Below, one piece after another: positions 10,239 through 26,394 of a stretch of DNA of 64,000 bases. The position numbers and the translations under genes are program-made. Within the stretch, counting starts at the first letter, position 1, and each line of letters starts with the position of its first letter. The DNA is taken from NCBI GenBank assembly GCA_029204225.1, contig CM055107.1:31147410-31211409 (forward strand), given 5' to 3'. The DNA is from Diphasiastrum complanatum. Lineage: Eukaryota; Streptophyta; Lycopodiopsida; Lycopodiales; Lycopodiaceae. The notes below the pieces were generated by a model. It had not been told where the DNA came from. It ran no database searches and saw only the letters and a list, made by a program, of their open reading frames with translations.

Positions 10239-12115
10239 ACTAAAGCATGACAACGTGATGTGGTATCTGATGACACGTTTGATGCTTGCCAAGGTTTTGT
10301 TTGAGATAAATCACACTTGAACAAGACCATAATTGAACAATTTTTTGATGGTAAATCATACAAGAACATCAAAGCTCCTTGGTCTTCTTTATCTTTATAT
10401 TCATTCTTTATAAGAAGTTCATTTGGTTTTCTCTTGTCTATGATGAATTTTTGTTAGTGATTAAGTATTTGTCTCTTGGTAGAGTGATATAAAAAAAGAT
10501 GTGAGCGATGCTAGAAAAATATATAATTAAGGTATAGATAAACGACACAAAAGCTTGAGAGAGGTAGAGATCAATGTGCAATGGAATTGGGCAAATGAAA
10601 TGGGCAAGATGTTGGGCATGATAAATTCAAAGCTAGGGCATGAGTGGTTTGAGGCTGTCAGCAATATGGATAGCACTTTTGGCAATATTATGTCTATGTA
10701 AGAACCTCATTCTTTGCGATGTGCAGTTGTTTTAAAATTTTAAAATTGAGCCTGACCACAATGAGAGGTCGATTTGGAAAACCGACAAACGACAAAGATT
10801 ATCTTTCTTGGTTAGCAAAAGAAGTATGGCTAGAACATTTGCTACACGGTTCCATCATTTTGTTGGAGGAATGTTTGAAGCTCGGTATGTGTGAAACACT
10901 GCAATTTAATATTGGTTTTTGCTTTATAAGTTGCTACTATGGATTTTACAATTTGGGGTTTTGATTTTGGAATGGTTATATAGTAAATATTGCACTGCCG
11001 ACTTTGGAGACTGTGGAGGATTACTTTACAAAGTATAGAATCTAGTATAGGAAAGAAATCTTCCACTTGATCGAGCCCGACATGGATTCGACAAAAGAGG
11101 CAAGAGCACAACCTGATATTTGTGGAAGTGCAAAGCGTGTCGTGTGGAGGTTCATCCTATGATTTTCAAAAAAAAAAATTATAATGCCTGCATATTTTAA
11201 ATTGTGGACTAGAGTTGGAGAAAAGGAAACTTGCATGTATAATGAAAATTATCATCTAAAAAGAAAGAGAGGCCTTACTGATTGGGAGATAACAAACAAC
11301 CAGTGGTGGTCAAGGATGGATTTCCCAATGATGAGAAGGAATTGTATAAGCAACATGCAATAGACACTTTGGCTGTTGACATCGAACATATTTTGGAGGG
11401 TACATCAGATAACGTAGAAATGGCAACTGAACCACAAAGTAGGGTGCATGCCAGAGAATAACCTGGCATTTTGAAGGGAAATGTAAAAAGAGCTGGCAAG
11501 CGAGCAGCTAGAGAGAGGTCTAAAGAGGACATTCCCTTGAAATCCCCGGTGAATACTGATATGACCGTTGACACAACGTGTATGTTTGTGGACAAATATG
11601 ACTATCGACTACTTGATACCTTTTTTTTGCTTCTAAATCGCTCGGTCTCATTTTAACTTGATAGTCCAGTTTTTAGGTGTTTTTCCAACAAGCTCTCTTT
11701 GTGTCGCATTGTAGGTTTTCGTCCAAGAAGAGGATATGATGTTCATGTTGGATTTATCTCCTCTACTCTCCTAAATCCCATGTTAATCTAGTTCCATTCA
11801 TATCGCTGCAATTTTACATGCATTGTCGCACAGTCTATAGAAATACTCTATTACTGAAGAAAGGAAAGATAATGGCACTTGACTTGTCGAAGTTGGCCGA
11901 CTTATCGGGGAAGCCCGACTAGGCCAACTTATAGAGGAGTCCGACTTGTTGACTCAACTGAGATATCATGGAAACCCGACTTGTCCGACATATCGACTTA
12001 CAAACTACTTTAAGGTCATGGCAACGACTCACTCGACTCCGAATAGTCGAAGCCTTCTCATGCTCACTTCTTGTACTGTGCAACGACTTGGACAATGACA
12101 GCAGCAACCATGATC
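10239..12115. other. Long stretch without recognisable genes
   Basis: Short frames only, none with a known domain. 11270-11600 contains a lysine/arginine-rich frame (KGNVKRAGKRAARERSKED) broken by a stop, possibly part of an old element. 11880-12060 repeats a CCCGACTTGTCGAC-like motif several times. No LTR, primer site or splice-supported exon was found. Confidence 0.35.
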
Positions 12116-12119
12116 TCCT

Positions 12120-13690
12120 CCAAATAAATGTATTTTCATTGGCTATCCTGATGAACATAAAGCTTATAAAGTTTATGATCCATCCACCAATGTAGTATTT
12201 GACTCTAGGGATGTAATATTTCAAGAACATACATACTATGATTTTAAACAACTATCGATAAATGATGCTATGTCATTTTATCCAATTTTACGTAGCATGG
12301 ATTCTTCCAATAATGATGTTCCTTCTACATAACCTACAACTACAACTATAGAAGCCGAGCAGCCAACAGTACCTGTCATCAGACCAGACCAAGCTAGATC
12401 GAGCAGATCTGGAGAAATTCAAGAAGAAGCATCATCACATCCTGGTCAACCAAACATTCACAAATCCTCACAGACTTGGATAGTTCCTAAGAGGTACACA
12501 CCTCAATCATTCTAGACCTCATCAGAAGAACCAGAGAGCCTAGCCGAAGCAATTAACTCCAAGGATGCTGTGAAGTGGCAAGAAGCTATGGAAGGCGAGT
12601 ACAAATCACTTTTGACGAACTAGACTTAGACACTGGTCGACTTCCCCACTCACAAGAGAGTTATCAACAACAAGTGGATCTTCAAAAAGAAGATCAACTC
12701 TGATGGTTCCATTGCTAAATGGAAAGCACGACTGGTGGCTAAAGGATTCACTCAAGTCCAAGGAGTGGATTATCAAGAAATTTTCACTCTCGTCGTCAAA
12801 ATGCAGTCAATGAAGACTCTGATTGCGGTAGCAGCCGCAGAAGACCTTGAAATGCACCAAATGGATGTCAAGACAACATTTCTCAACATCAACGTTGAAG
12901 AGGAGCTGTATACCTTCCAATCGGAAGGATTCGAAGTCAAAGGCCAAGAGCACAAAGTGTGCAAGCTGCACAAAGCAATCTACAGTATGAACCAGGCCGC
13001 AAGAGCATGGTTCGATAAAATCAACTGTTATCTCATTCAATTGGGATTTGCAAACAATTCAGCTGACTGTAATGTTTATTCAAAGCATGTAGGCACCAAT
13101 TCAGTTCACATAGCTCTTTACGTAGATGATGCATTTATTTTGTCTAACGACACTTCTCTTCTACACACTACTAAGAGTGATCTGTCAAAGGAATTTGACA
13201 CGACTAATTTAGGAGCTGTCCATTCTTTACTAGGAATTCACATTACTAGAAATAGACTTCAGAAGAAGATCTATCTTAGCCAACATGCATATCTAAAAGG
13301 CATTTTAGAAAAGTTTCATATGTCTGATCGCAAACCAATTGGTACTCCAATGGATCCAAGTATAGTATTGACTAAACCTACTTCTACTGATTTTGATAGT
13401 GAAGTACTTGACATAGCGAAGTACCCTTATCATTCACTAATAGGATCTTTGATGTATGCAATGCTGTGTACTAGACCAGATTTAGAATAAACTGTAAGCA
13501 CATTAAGTCAATTCATGTCTAATCCTAGGATCTCTTCATTCGGGAGAAAGTTTTTTCAGGGCAAGTGATCATTCAATACTGCTCCACAAGAAATGGTCGC
13601 AGACATCTTCACCAAAGCGCTTCCTAGGATCAAGCATCAGAAGCTCTTTTCATCCTCAACAGATATTGATCATAGAGAGTTCATCATCAT
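12120..13690 (+). pseudogene. Ty1/Copia integrase tail-reverse transcriptase-RNase H relic
   Basis: Begins in the integrase C-terminus (FIGYPDEHKAYKVY, in shifted frames), passes a linker, and enters reverse transcriptase near 12640 (INNKWIFKKKINSDGSIAKW). An open 251-codon stretch (12735-13490) carries VAKGFTQVQGVDYQEIF, FLNINVEEELYTFQSEGF and LYVDDAFILS, with the YVDD catalytic pair intact. After a stop at 13488 a short RNase H entry (TLSQFMSNPR) jumps near 13540 to its very end (MVADIFTKALPRIKHQKLF). Most of RNase H is therefore deleted. Confidence 0.85.
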
Positions 13691-14027
13691 TATCTCTCTT
13701 GGTCATCATCATTGTCATCATGGTCATCTCCTATATCTCCCCATTATCAATATGATTTACTAACCAATGGGCTCGTGAAATGGCCCACAAGAAAAAGGTA
13801 TTTAAGACTATGTACTTAACTTTGACATTGAACTAATTTGTTACAAGCTATGTGGATGAACAAAAATTGATACACACCAACATATGTTATTCTATACAAA
13901 CAAGAAATCTTAGGAATATTGGTGGGGCATGAAAATCTCCACAAACAAAAGCACAACTCGCTTTAATGTTCAACTTCCTTCTAGGTTCAATTGGACAAGA
14001 TCTTGGCATCTCAAAAGGTTTATCTAC

Positions 14028-14031
<4 letters not shown>
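13691..14031. other. Spacer upstream of the DUF538 gene
   Basis: No gene seen. It lies between the Copia relic and a (TC)n tract, and includes part of the probable distal promoter region of the DUF538 gene. Confidence 0.4.

Positions 14032-14097
<66 letters not shown>
14032..14097 (+). repeat. (TC)n microsatellite, 66 bp
   Basis: An uninterrupted TC run lying about 145 bases upstream of a TATA-like element, in the probable promoter of the DUF538 gene. Pyrimidine tracts near plant core promoters can act as GAGA-type elements, but the length suggests simple slippage. Confidence 0.95.
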
Positions 14098-14101
<4 letters not shown>

Positions 14102-14240
14102 CTCACCTCTACGGAAAGTTTTCATGTCTTGTCTCTCTCAATTTAAGGCCAGCGATGGGGCCCCTCTCGGTGCACCACGAATAGCTCCACTAACGCAATG
14201 AAATAGTAGAATTACTCCGTTGAAATAAACCCAACCAAAG

Positions 14241-14250
14241 ACTATATAAC
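14241..14250 (+). promoter_or_regulatory. TATA-like element of the DUF538 gene
   Basis: ACTATATAAC stands about 500 bases upstream of the coding start and 230 bases upstream of a strong splice donor, at a suitable position for a transcript with a spliced 5' UTR. Assignment is by sequence and position only. Confidence 0.4.
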
Positions 14251-14479
14251 GATGACGGTTCTGTGTATTATTTCCTTCAGTTCATTATTATCTAGCTGTC
14301 TCTAGCATCTCAACATTCCCAATCAGTTCTCCCGATCCTTCTCATACTATCTCTTCCAATCTGATATCCCCTATGGTGTTGCCAAGTATTCTATTTGGCC
14401 TTGAGTTCATCTTGGGGTTCTGATATCAGCCACGCATACGCTTGACCGCATACGCTTGACAGTACGCAAATCTTGACAG

Positions 14480-14734
14480 GTAACGTTGAGGTATGATCCA
14501 AGGGTTGAAATATGGTACTGCACATAACAGAGTCTTAAAATCTACAAATGTGTGACCGAAAATTTAAGTTCTGATCAATCTCCAGTTACGTTGTATATGA
14601 GTTTTTGTTGTACTGTAAGACTTAATTAGATGAGAGATATTATTGTTGCGAGGTGTATTTGAGCAGCTCGTAAACATTTGTGTTTTCAACAGTTTGTCTA
14701 AGTTTTATGTAACACAGTTACACTTACGCTGCAG
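14480..14734 (+). other. Putative 5' UTR intron of the DUF538 gene
   Basis: A donor GACAG|GTAACG at 14479/14480 and an acceptor ACGCTGCAG at 14734 frame 255 AT-rich bases. The acceptor lies 11 bases before the ATG at 14746. The intron would be entirely in the 5' UTR. It is inferred from consensus sites, not from transcripts. Confidence 0.45.
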
Positions 14735-14745
14735 ATTTGGGAGGC

Positions 14746-15147
14746 ATGGCATCAACATCGAATCAGAAAAGCGGCGGCCTGGTGTGGACTCAAAGTGAGG
14801 CCTGTAAAATGCTTCCACTCCTACTGGGGGCATTTAACTTCCCAAAAGGCATTCTGCCTCTCCAGAATGTGATTGAATTGGGATACGTGAAAGCCACTGG
14901 TTACATGTGGATTGTGCAACAGAATAAAATCGAACATGAGTTTGAAGCCATTGGCAAGGTTCTCAGCTATTCGACAGAAGTCAGTGGATATTTAGACATG
15001 AAATGCATCAAGAAACTAGATGGAGTGAAAGCCAAGGAGCTGCTCTATGCACCCCCGATTTTAGAAATCAGTGTGGATGGCAGCCGAGTGATTTTTAAGA
15101 GTAGTGTGGGTCTTTGTAGGGCATTTCCTAGTGCAGCATTCAACTGA
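14746..15147 (+). CDS. DUF538 family protein
   Basis: A single-exon frame of 133 codons, apparently intact. DUF538 proteins are a land-plant family of about 130-180 residues with a beta-rich fold related to bacterial permeability-increasing protein. Their molecular role is poorly defined, with reported links to stress and cell-wall or lipid-like ligand binding. Family landmarks in order are FNFPKGILPLQNVIELGY (about residues 30-50), ATGYMWIVQQ, the H-E-F-x2-IGK block, VLSYSTEVSGYL, the diagnostic KKLDGVKAKELL (about 94-105), and a C-terminal GLCRAFPSAAF typical of the family end. There is no signal peptide or membrane segment; the short N-terminus MASTSNQKSGG suggests a cytosolic form. The ATG at 14746 sits just after the acceptor of a probable UTR intron. 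Confidence 0.82.
   Translation: MASTSNQKSGGLVWTQSEACKMLPLLLGAFNFPKGILPLQNVIELGYVKATGYMWIVQQNKIEHEFEAIGKVLSYSTEVSGYLDMKCIKKLDGVKAKELLYAPPILEISVDGSRVIFKSSVGLCRAFPSAAFN

Positions 15148-16988
<1,841 letters not shown>

Positions 16989-17059
<71 letters not shown>
16989..17059 (+). repeat. (AG)n microsatellite, 71 bp
   Basis: An uninterrupted AG run. Flanking purine-rich sequence (GAAAGAGAAAGAGG at 16898, CCGAAGAGAGAGAATG at 17062) and a short direct repeat AGGGCTTCGCAAAAAT/AAGGCTTCGCAAAAAT at 17083 and 17120 surround it. Confidence 0.95.
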
Positions 17060-17062
<3 letters not shown>

Positions 17063-19861
17063 CCGAAGAGAGAGAATGTCTTGAGGGCTTCGCAAAAATG
17101 CCGAAGCAGGAGAATCTTTCGAAGGCTTCGCAAAAATCCTGAAGGTTTCCGAAGTTCACAAATTTCCAACAAGAATCACATGAGTCCATTTTGTTTGCTC
17201 TATCAATCTATATTATACTTATCCTTTTAGTTACTATTATTGAAAAACAATTTTGAAACAAAATCATAACGATGGAATATATATAGACTAAACAAAATCA
17301 GATCCGAAATTGGAATATCTAGAAGTGTAATTGTAATTTCATTTCATCAATGAACATGTGTGTAATTGTAATTTCAGTTTCATGAATGACAAGATGACAC
17401 CTTGTGTGAAGTTGTAGTTTTAGAAAATCAGTGCTCAGCTGTCTAATCTAGGAAGAGATTCACGTGACAATACCCCACATATTTGCAACAAGAGGCCTGT
17501 ATCACCAGAGGAAGCTACACAAATTTCATAAAGGAGCTGTTGTTCATGTAGATCTCAATCTGCAAATTTCAAAGATCATCTGCTTCAGAATCTATGCATT
17601 TATCATTCCTGATAAACTTTAAAACTAGTTTAAGTCGTACTCCAAGGACCAATTAAGATACTTAAGCTCTCCATCTTCGGATTTCTGATGTACATTCGAC
17701 AAATGTCGGCTGAGTGTATAGCTCACCTGTATCTCCTAGTTTCATTACAAAGAGTGTTGAGAAAATCACTTATTGAAACTTCCGCATTAACGTTCGGTAT
17801 TATACTTTGTTGATTGGTCCATTTTCAAGCAACCAGGTAAAATTTCCTGCAGTCTTCAATTCCCAACTCACCATACAATACTTGCAGTCTACGGCCTTTT
17901 GTTGAGCAGTAGGCTGTGTTTTCTTACAGGTAGTCTCTGTTTATTGTTTCTGAAACTGTTACTTGCGACTCCTCGTTTCACGAACCTGAAACTAAAAGCG
18001 TTGGAAGACTTACTACATGGAGTAGATTATGAAGATAGAGAAAAATGCGCTTCTTCATGCACCATCCTTCAGTCACATATCAGAACCTGACCTTTGTAGA
18101 TCCTAAGCAGCTAGATATTCTTAGGCTAGTGGTTTGCTAACCACAACAAATTGAGGCTGCTCTGCTTCAACGGTATCTTCAAACAAACGAGATATTTTGT
18201 TGGGGTACCTACATTTACAAAATTATCGCATCTTGAATGTGTGTTGTGTTTGATAATTGTATTGTATTAGCATATGACTAAGTTTCTATCTTAAGTGCAA
18301 AGTAAATAGATATTGTAATAATGTGATGGATAAGTGTGTATTGTAACAATGCATCTGTTCTAAATCAACAACATTAAACATTTCTTGATTACCATTGCCA
18401 AGATCTTGCCAATGTTTTTAATGAGACCTTTGGCCATCCATTAGGTGGGAAACTCTGGTGCATGAAATATTGCGTACTGTTGTAAAATCTAACACAATTA
18501 TGTGATTTAGTAGCAGTTGTAGATAAATGTTAAACTTTAATTGAGCTCAAAACTTACATACAAACTAACAACAATGAATATTCTGTAATCAGTTACTTTG
18601 GACGTATTCTTAATGATATTATGGCATTCACATTCTTTACTAACATGAAAAAAAAAGAGCACGTTTTATGCTTTATCTATGAGCATGAATGTATTTGAAC
18701 TTCTTAAAACCATTTTCCTTTAGGTCATTTGCTTTTACATATATTGTGATAATTAGATGCAACATAGTAAAACTATCTGCATTTGCCCCAAAAAAAACAT
18801 TCTGGATGTATATTATGTGTTTGATAATCTTACTATATTATCGTGTGACTAAGTTTTTGTCTTGGGTGCATAGTACATGTTTTTTGTTGAAACCGGCTGC
18901 AAACAAAAGCAAAATGTGCTTGTTACCAAAATTAAAGCTAAAATATGTATATTTTTTTTATTCTCATTGGGCTAATTAGATAGGTTTATAAGGTATTTTA
19001 ATATCAAATTATTATACTAGAACCTCTTTCGCATGTCATGTTGTATTGACATTTTTGAAATCCAATTTCGAACGCCGTTTGCAAATTCCAAAACTATTCT
19101 TCAAAAGAAAATCATGCCATCCTAAATGGATAAGTAGCCTTTCATATATAGTAAAATGCATGTTATTCACAATCTATTTACAATTAAATAAACCACAGAC
19201 AATAGTATGTGAAGATATACAATATCCATGTAACTAAAAAATGATTTAAACTATGCAATCAGAAAATTCAAAATTCAGATAATGTGAACGATCCTGAATA
19301 AACACAATATACTAAGCCTCTAAATATTTTTGTTGTTCTTTAATGTCTCTGTATCTCTTGACTTATGAATAATATGTTTCTTGGTTACTTAAACTAATCT
19401 TTTTAGTCGAAGGCCAGATTTTGATCTTTGTTGCAATTATTTCCAAGAAAGTTTCGATTTTGTAGCCATACGATAACGTTCTAAAAGTATGTGGCATTAA
19501 AAAAAAAAAGAAGGGAAATTTTCCTTGAGCTACTTTTTGAAATACTGAACTCTGAACCAACTTCTATTTCTTTGTTCAAATTCATGAATAATTGTTGTAC
19601 ATAAACCAATAAATGTACGTAACAAAATCACTAATATAAATCAATAAATACAATAATAATATACTTGATTCTCAAAAAATTCAGAATCTTGTATCTGCAT
19701 CTTCCTAACTAAATGTTTTTTGTGCATAATTTTATCTCTTTTTCTATTAATATTTGTGTCGAGTCTGTTACTAACATGTTTTCTTTATTTTCTTGCAGAT
19801 TTCTAAATTTTGAATAACAATTACAATCATATACCAATCTCTTTTTCTAAAATAAAAACAT
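17060..19861. other. Gene-free AT-rich stretch
   Basis: No coding region longer than about 95 codons and none with a recognisable domain. A GTGTGTAATTGTAATTTCA motif is repeated at about 17325 and 17360. No LTR or primer site was found. Confidence 0.4.
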
Positions 19862-20257
19862 ATGACAACTCTAACAAACAATGACATTGTAAAAAATTCT
19901 AATATCCATGAAAAGAACATGAATTGGACACTTATGATGATAGATGCATTAAAAACATTGCTTGAAACTCATTTTACCTACACTCAATAACAATTCATGA
20001 TAGAATTTCGACACATTTTTCCTAAAACACAACATACTACAACAACCCTATTTAACTGTATTAAATTATTAAAAAAAGAAAACAAAATTCCCAAAAACTC
20101 CTTACCAATATGGACACGTGACATGACAAATTATATTGAAGAGCTTGTCCAGCATTATCCAAAAAAACATATTATCAATAAATTCCAAACAAAATTTCCT
20201 ATTGTTGTAATACAAAAACGAACATATTCTATATCATATATGCAAATCATCCAATAA
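19862..20257 (+). pseudogene. Decayed Myb/SANT-like reading frame
   Basis: From ATG 19862 the frame is open for 131 codons except for one TAA at 19988 (codon 43). It is AT-rich, and it follows a good splice acceptor (TTTTCTTGCAG, ending 19799). The N-terminus NMNWTLMMIDALKTLLETHF has the W-x(n)-L-x2-LL spacing of a Myb/SANT-like helix 1 found in plant transposon-associated DNA-binding proteins. FNCIKLLKKENKIPKNS and WTRDMTNYIEELVQHYPKK are helical blocks. The assignment is tentative. No transposase catalytic domain was found beside it. Confidence 0.35.
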
Positions 20258-20749
20258 CAACAAATACATAGACAATGCACGTATCACAACTATAAAGCCT
20301 CCAATGGAAAGTACAGGTTGGATGCTATCAAAGATCTAGAGCTAGCAGTTGCATGTGCCTATATAACCAAATGTGCAGTAGTAGTGAGACAATGTTCATG
20401 AAGAGGAAGGCAACTTGTAGACACAATGATCCACGACCAGAAGGACATCATCTGCCACCTCCTCACAATAGCTACAACTGATGGATACTCAATAGCCACA
20501 ATCACCACAAGTGCAATCACCTACTGCTAGAAGATCTAGGTCCCAATCGCCAACAGGGACAATACAAGTAACAATATCACCCCCTCGCATACAACAACCA
20601 GTTGATTCTGTGGGACAATCCAACACCATGGCACATGCAACAAGTTCAGGGGAGGGAGAAAGGGAGCTGCCTGCAACCAGACAAGCAAAAGATACACTTG
20701 TAATTGATCCCACTCAAGAAGACAAAGGCTAAGAAGACAGATGTGCAAC
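20258..20749. other. Relic reading frame with Pro/Ser/Gln-rich tail
   Basis: A 73-codon frame at 20511-20732 (SPTARRSRSQSPTGTIQ start) is low complexity. It ends 18 bases before the gamma LTR. It resembles in style the acidic or polar tails of the unknown frames at 7674-7819 and 42164-42610. No family assigned. Confidence 0.3.
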
Positions 20750-21223
<474 letters not shown>

Positions 21224-21229
21224 TTCCCA

Positions 21230-21527
21230 TTTTAATTTTACTTAAAAGGAGAAAGAGATCTTCCAATTTTTTGGACTTAAATCTCATAATGAGAGCAACT
21301 TTGAACACTTTCCAATCTTGACGTTATGCTTCCTCTTGGTTATAAAAACAATCTTGAGTAGCTCCAGTTAAGGCCATAAGGAATAACTTATCTTGTGGAA
21401 ATACTTCGTCATAAACCCTACATGATTCAAAAAAGATCTGGAAAAATCTGATGGAGTCAGATAACTCATTGTACTTTGGTATTTCTAAACGAGGAGACCT
21501 CCTAACAACAGTTGGTGGTGGGTTCAA
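21230..21527 (-). pseudogene. Gamma gag fragment
   Basis: Minus-strand frame beginning MNPPPTVVRRSPRLEIPKYN and containing FFQIFFESCRVYDEVFPQDK and LMALTGATQDCFYNQEEA. This pattern is typical of a Ty3/Gypsy gag capsid start. A TAG follows, then about 30 more gag codons (WKVFKVALIMRFKSKK). The sequence then passes into the 3' LTR at 21223. No nucleocapsid, protease or pol remains. Confidence 0.6.
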
Positions 21528-22881
21528 TGGTCCTTCGTCAGCCTAAATTCCAAAATCAGATAATGAGATTGGATCTAGATTTTTCAATAATATCCTATCT
21601 CAGATCAGATCAAATCTGTAATCTCTATCCCTTGAAGATAATCAGAATATTTATTTTTGAAAATTAGATCTTGATAAAGCGAACGACAATTCTAAGAATA
21701 ATGATTTCTCATATCAGAATCAAACTGTAACAGAATTGCTCAAAATTTTGACAGAGGCTAATCTGGAAAATCAGGATCTATAAATAGTATGGGCGAAGGT
21801 TGGCTCGGTGAAGGTTCTTTAGTGCTATTTTTAGTAAAAAAATTTCTGATCTGGCTATTTTTTGACAAAAAAAATAAACCTTCGTTGAACTCACAGAGAG
21901 TAAATCTGACTCAGATAAGGCTAGGGTAGAATTGACAAAGGTTCTGATGGACAACAGTACGATTTTTGTAATTTGACGAGGGTAAAAATAGAGATTTTTT
22001 AAGATCCTAGTAACAATAATGTTCGTCGAGCTCAAAAATGGTAGCTTATTATAAATAGTATCCTCAAAAATTCCAGCAAACGCTTCGGCGAAGGTTACAA
22101 ATGTAATATTGCTATTTTTATAAAAAAAAGCCCTTTTTGACAAAAATAGGTGAATATGACATGTGGCCTCTGCTTATCGTTCGCCAAACTCATTGATGAA
22201 CCAAAATAGTAATTCAAACTGACACAGACTTTGGCAAAGGTTCTTCTTAGAAAATTGATAATTTTGTAAAAAAGTGTTAAACTCTTCACAAAAAAATTAC
22301 CAGCCACTAGATAAACAGTCACTTTGACTTCTTTTTTTTTTAGAATTAACGTTCGCCGACCTGGCAGTAGATAGATATGAATCACACCTATGCACAATGA
22401 ATCGGATGAAGGTTCTTTTTCTATATTTTTTAGGGTTTTAAGTGTTTTTTGATATTTTTTTGATGATTTTTTTGATGTTTCTGCAAATCTGCTGGGAAGG
22501 AATGTTTGCAATTCAAACTGAAGGTTTTTTGAGCAAAACCAAAGGTGTCTGCAACTCGGAAAGTGTTTCCTAAAAGAGGGTAAAAAGTTATCAGCTCTGA
22601 TGACAATTTTGTCTCCTTTTGACCAAATTCTGACAGATTTGACCGATTTTTATTGTTTTTTCTGGTTTCTCAAATCCCAGTATATTTTAAGAATGGTGAT
22701 CTGAATAGGTTCCCCTGTTCAACAATCAAATTAGATTTCAAACAAGAAGATCCATTCAAATGAAGCAAAATCACTCCAAATTTAATCCTAAAATGCAATT
22801 TTAACACTATTCATGCCAAGACAAAATGCCTAATGCAAGCTAACCATCAACCAAACATGCTGTAAACTTAAAAATTGGCAT
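21528..22881 (-). other. Untranslated leader of gamma element D
   Basis: About 1.35 kb between primer-binding site and gag, with long T-runs on the plus strand. Three imperfect internal blocks containing GGCGAAGGTT or TTCGCC at about 21790, 22080 and 22390 give it a loosely repetitive texture. No coding signal. Confidence 0.45.
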
Positions 22882-22903
22882 AGCTCCCGACAATGGCACC
22901 AAA
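22882..22903 (-). promoter_or_regulatory. Primer-binding-like site of the gamma family
   Basis: The minus strand reads TTTTGGTGCCATTGTCGGGA immediately after the LTR end. It resembles the TGGCGCC(G/A)TTG(C/T)CGGG sites common in plant Gypsy elements, and is unlike the tRNA-Met sites used by the alpha, beta and miniature elements in this window. Confidence 0.6.
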
Positions 22904-22905
22904 AT

Positions 22906-23563
<658 letters not shown>

Positions 23564-24396
23564 GTAATCCAAAGGGACTCAGCCAGGAGGAGCACTCCAG
23601 TCATAAACCTTAGGTTTCGAGCACTGGGGAGATGAAGATCCTTCATGAGGGGGAAGCACAAGTATTGGGTAATCAGTCCTCTCCTTCAACCACTCCTACA
23701 TCCACACCATCCACATTCCCATTATCTAGTTCTCTTGCCACAACATCTGTATCTACTTCCATGCTTGTTATATCATCCACATTATCAAGATACCACTACC
23801 ACCACAACTTCCATCATCAGAATGCCACCACCACCACCCTACCTTACGTCTTTCTGTTTTCTACCATCTCAATATTTATCTGAAAAATTCCTAGTGTTTT
23901 CAGACCCTGATATTCCTACTGAGGCAGCTAAAAGGTCATTGCAATGTCTTGCGAAGAACAACTACCACCTACATTGGTTGGTCAGCTAGAAAGAAGATTC
24001 AAGAAAGCAAGTGAAGCAGCAAAAGAGATAACAAAGAAACAAAAATTAAAAATAAAAACCAAGTTCAACTTCCTCAAATACTTGCTATCAGAATTGGAAA
24101 ATATGTGCAGTTGATCAAGGAGAGGGAGGCTGAAAAGGCCAATACAAAAAGAAAGATCGAGAAGCAAGACAAGACATTGGCCGAGTCTCAACCTGAAGAT
24201 GACAGTAGGCCTGCAGGACAAAGTGAGCTACTCACCAAGTAAGTGGTGGTCAAAGCTCAACACTACAAGGGTCTAAGGCTGCAACTGTAGTATTGTCAGT
24301 TCCTTCACCCTCCCACCAAACCCTTCATCATGTTTTCCTACCATCATCAACCCATCCATCCAAATTTGTTTCTACCACCAATTTCATTACCCCCTT
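23564..24396. other. Relic coding-like stretch, unidentified
   Basis: Ser/Thr/Pro-rich frames at 23632-23890 are followed, in shifted frames, by a Lys-rich helical stretch (EAAKEITKKQKLKIKTK near 24010, then EREAEKANTKRKIEKQDK near 24120). An order of low complexity plus coiled coil suggests an old accessory frame like that of the gamma element E. Too broken to assign. Confidence 0.3.
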
Positions 24397-24803
24397 TGTC
24401 ATGCCCATGACTGGTCTCGGGTAGTGTGTCCACGCTAGGGACCGGTAGACCAACAACCCGTAAGTTAATTGTGACTATAAGGGAATTGGGGCCCTTATGT
24501 GTACATGGTCATAATTAATGGTTGTAGGCCTAAACACACTCACAATGCACTACTAGTGGTGCATGGGCCTTGGAGGGTATAAGTATACCTACTGGGCTCT
24601 CACTAGTGCATGCTTGATTTGTGATGAGTAGCTACATGCTGCTGGTGTGACTCCTCTTTCCATGACTCTGATTGATCCATAGCTTGGGGGCTAGATCCGT
24701 ACGATCTAGGTTTGGTTGGGTTGGTTTAACCTCCACCGGATCCCATGTGTTGTTGCTTTGTATGGTTTGCTTAGGCTAGAATCCTGTTGTGAGGACTTTA
24801 TAT
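24397..24803 (+). repeat. 5' LTR, family alpha (copy 2)
   Basis: Begins TGTCATGCCC and ends GGACTTTATAT directly before a primer-binding site. It is homologous to 1190-1633 and 51690-52186 but lacks about 80 bases after the CACTACTAG block. A TATA-like GGGTATAAGTATACC lies at about 24577. Confidence 0.75.
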
Positions 24804-24815
24804 TGGTATCAGAGC
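24804..24815 (+). promoter_or_regulatory. Primer-binding site (initiator tRNA-Met type)
   Basis: TGGTATCAGAGC immediately after the alpha LTR, fixing its plus orientation. Confidence 0.85.

Positions 24816-26394
<1,579 letters not shown>

Noticed and set aside
10719-11656. Short frames as exons of a host gene
   Set aside because: No known domain, no consistent splice sites joining them in phase, and several stops within.
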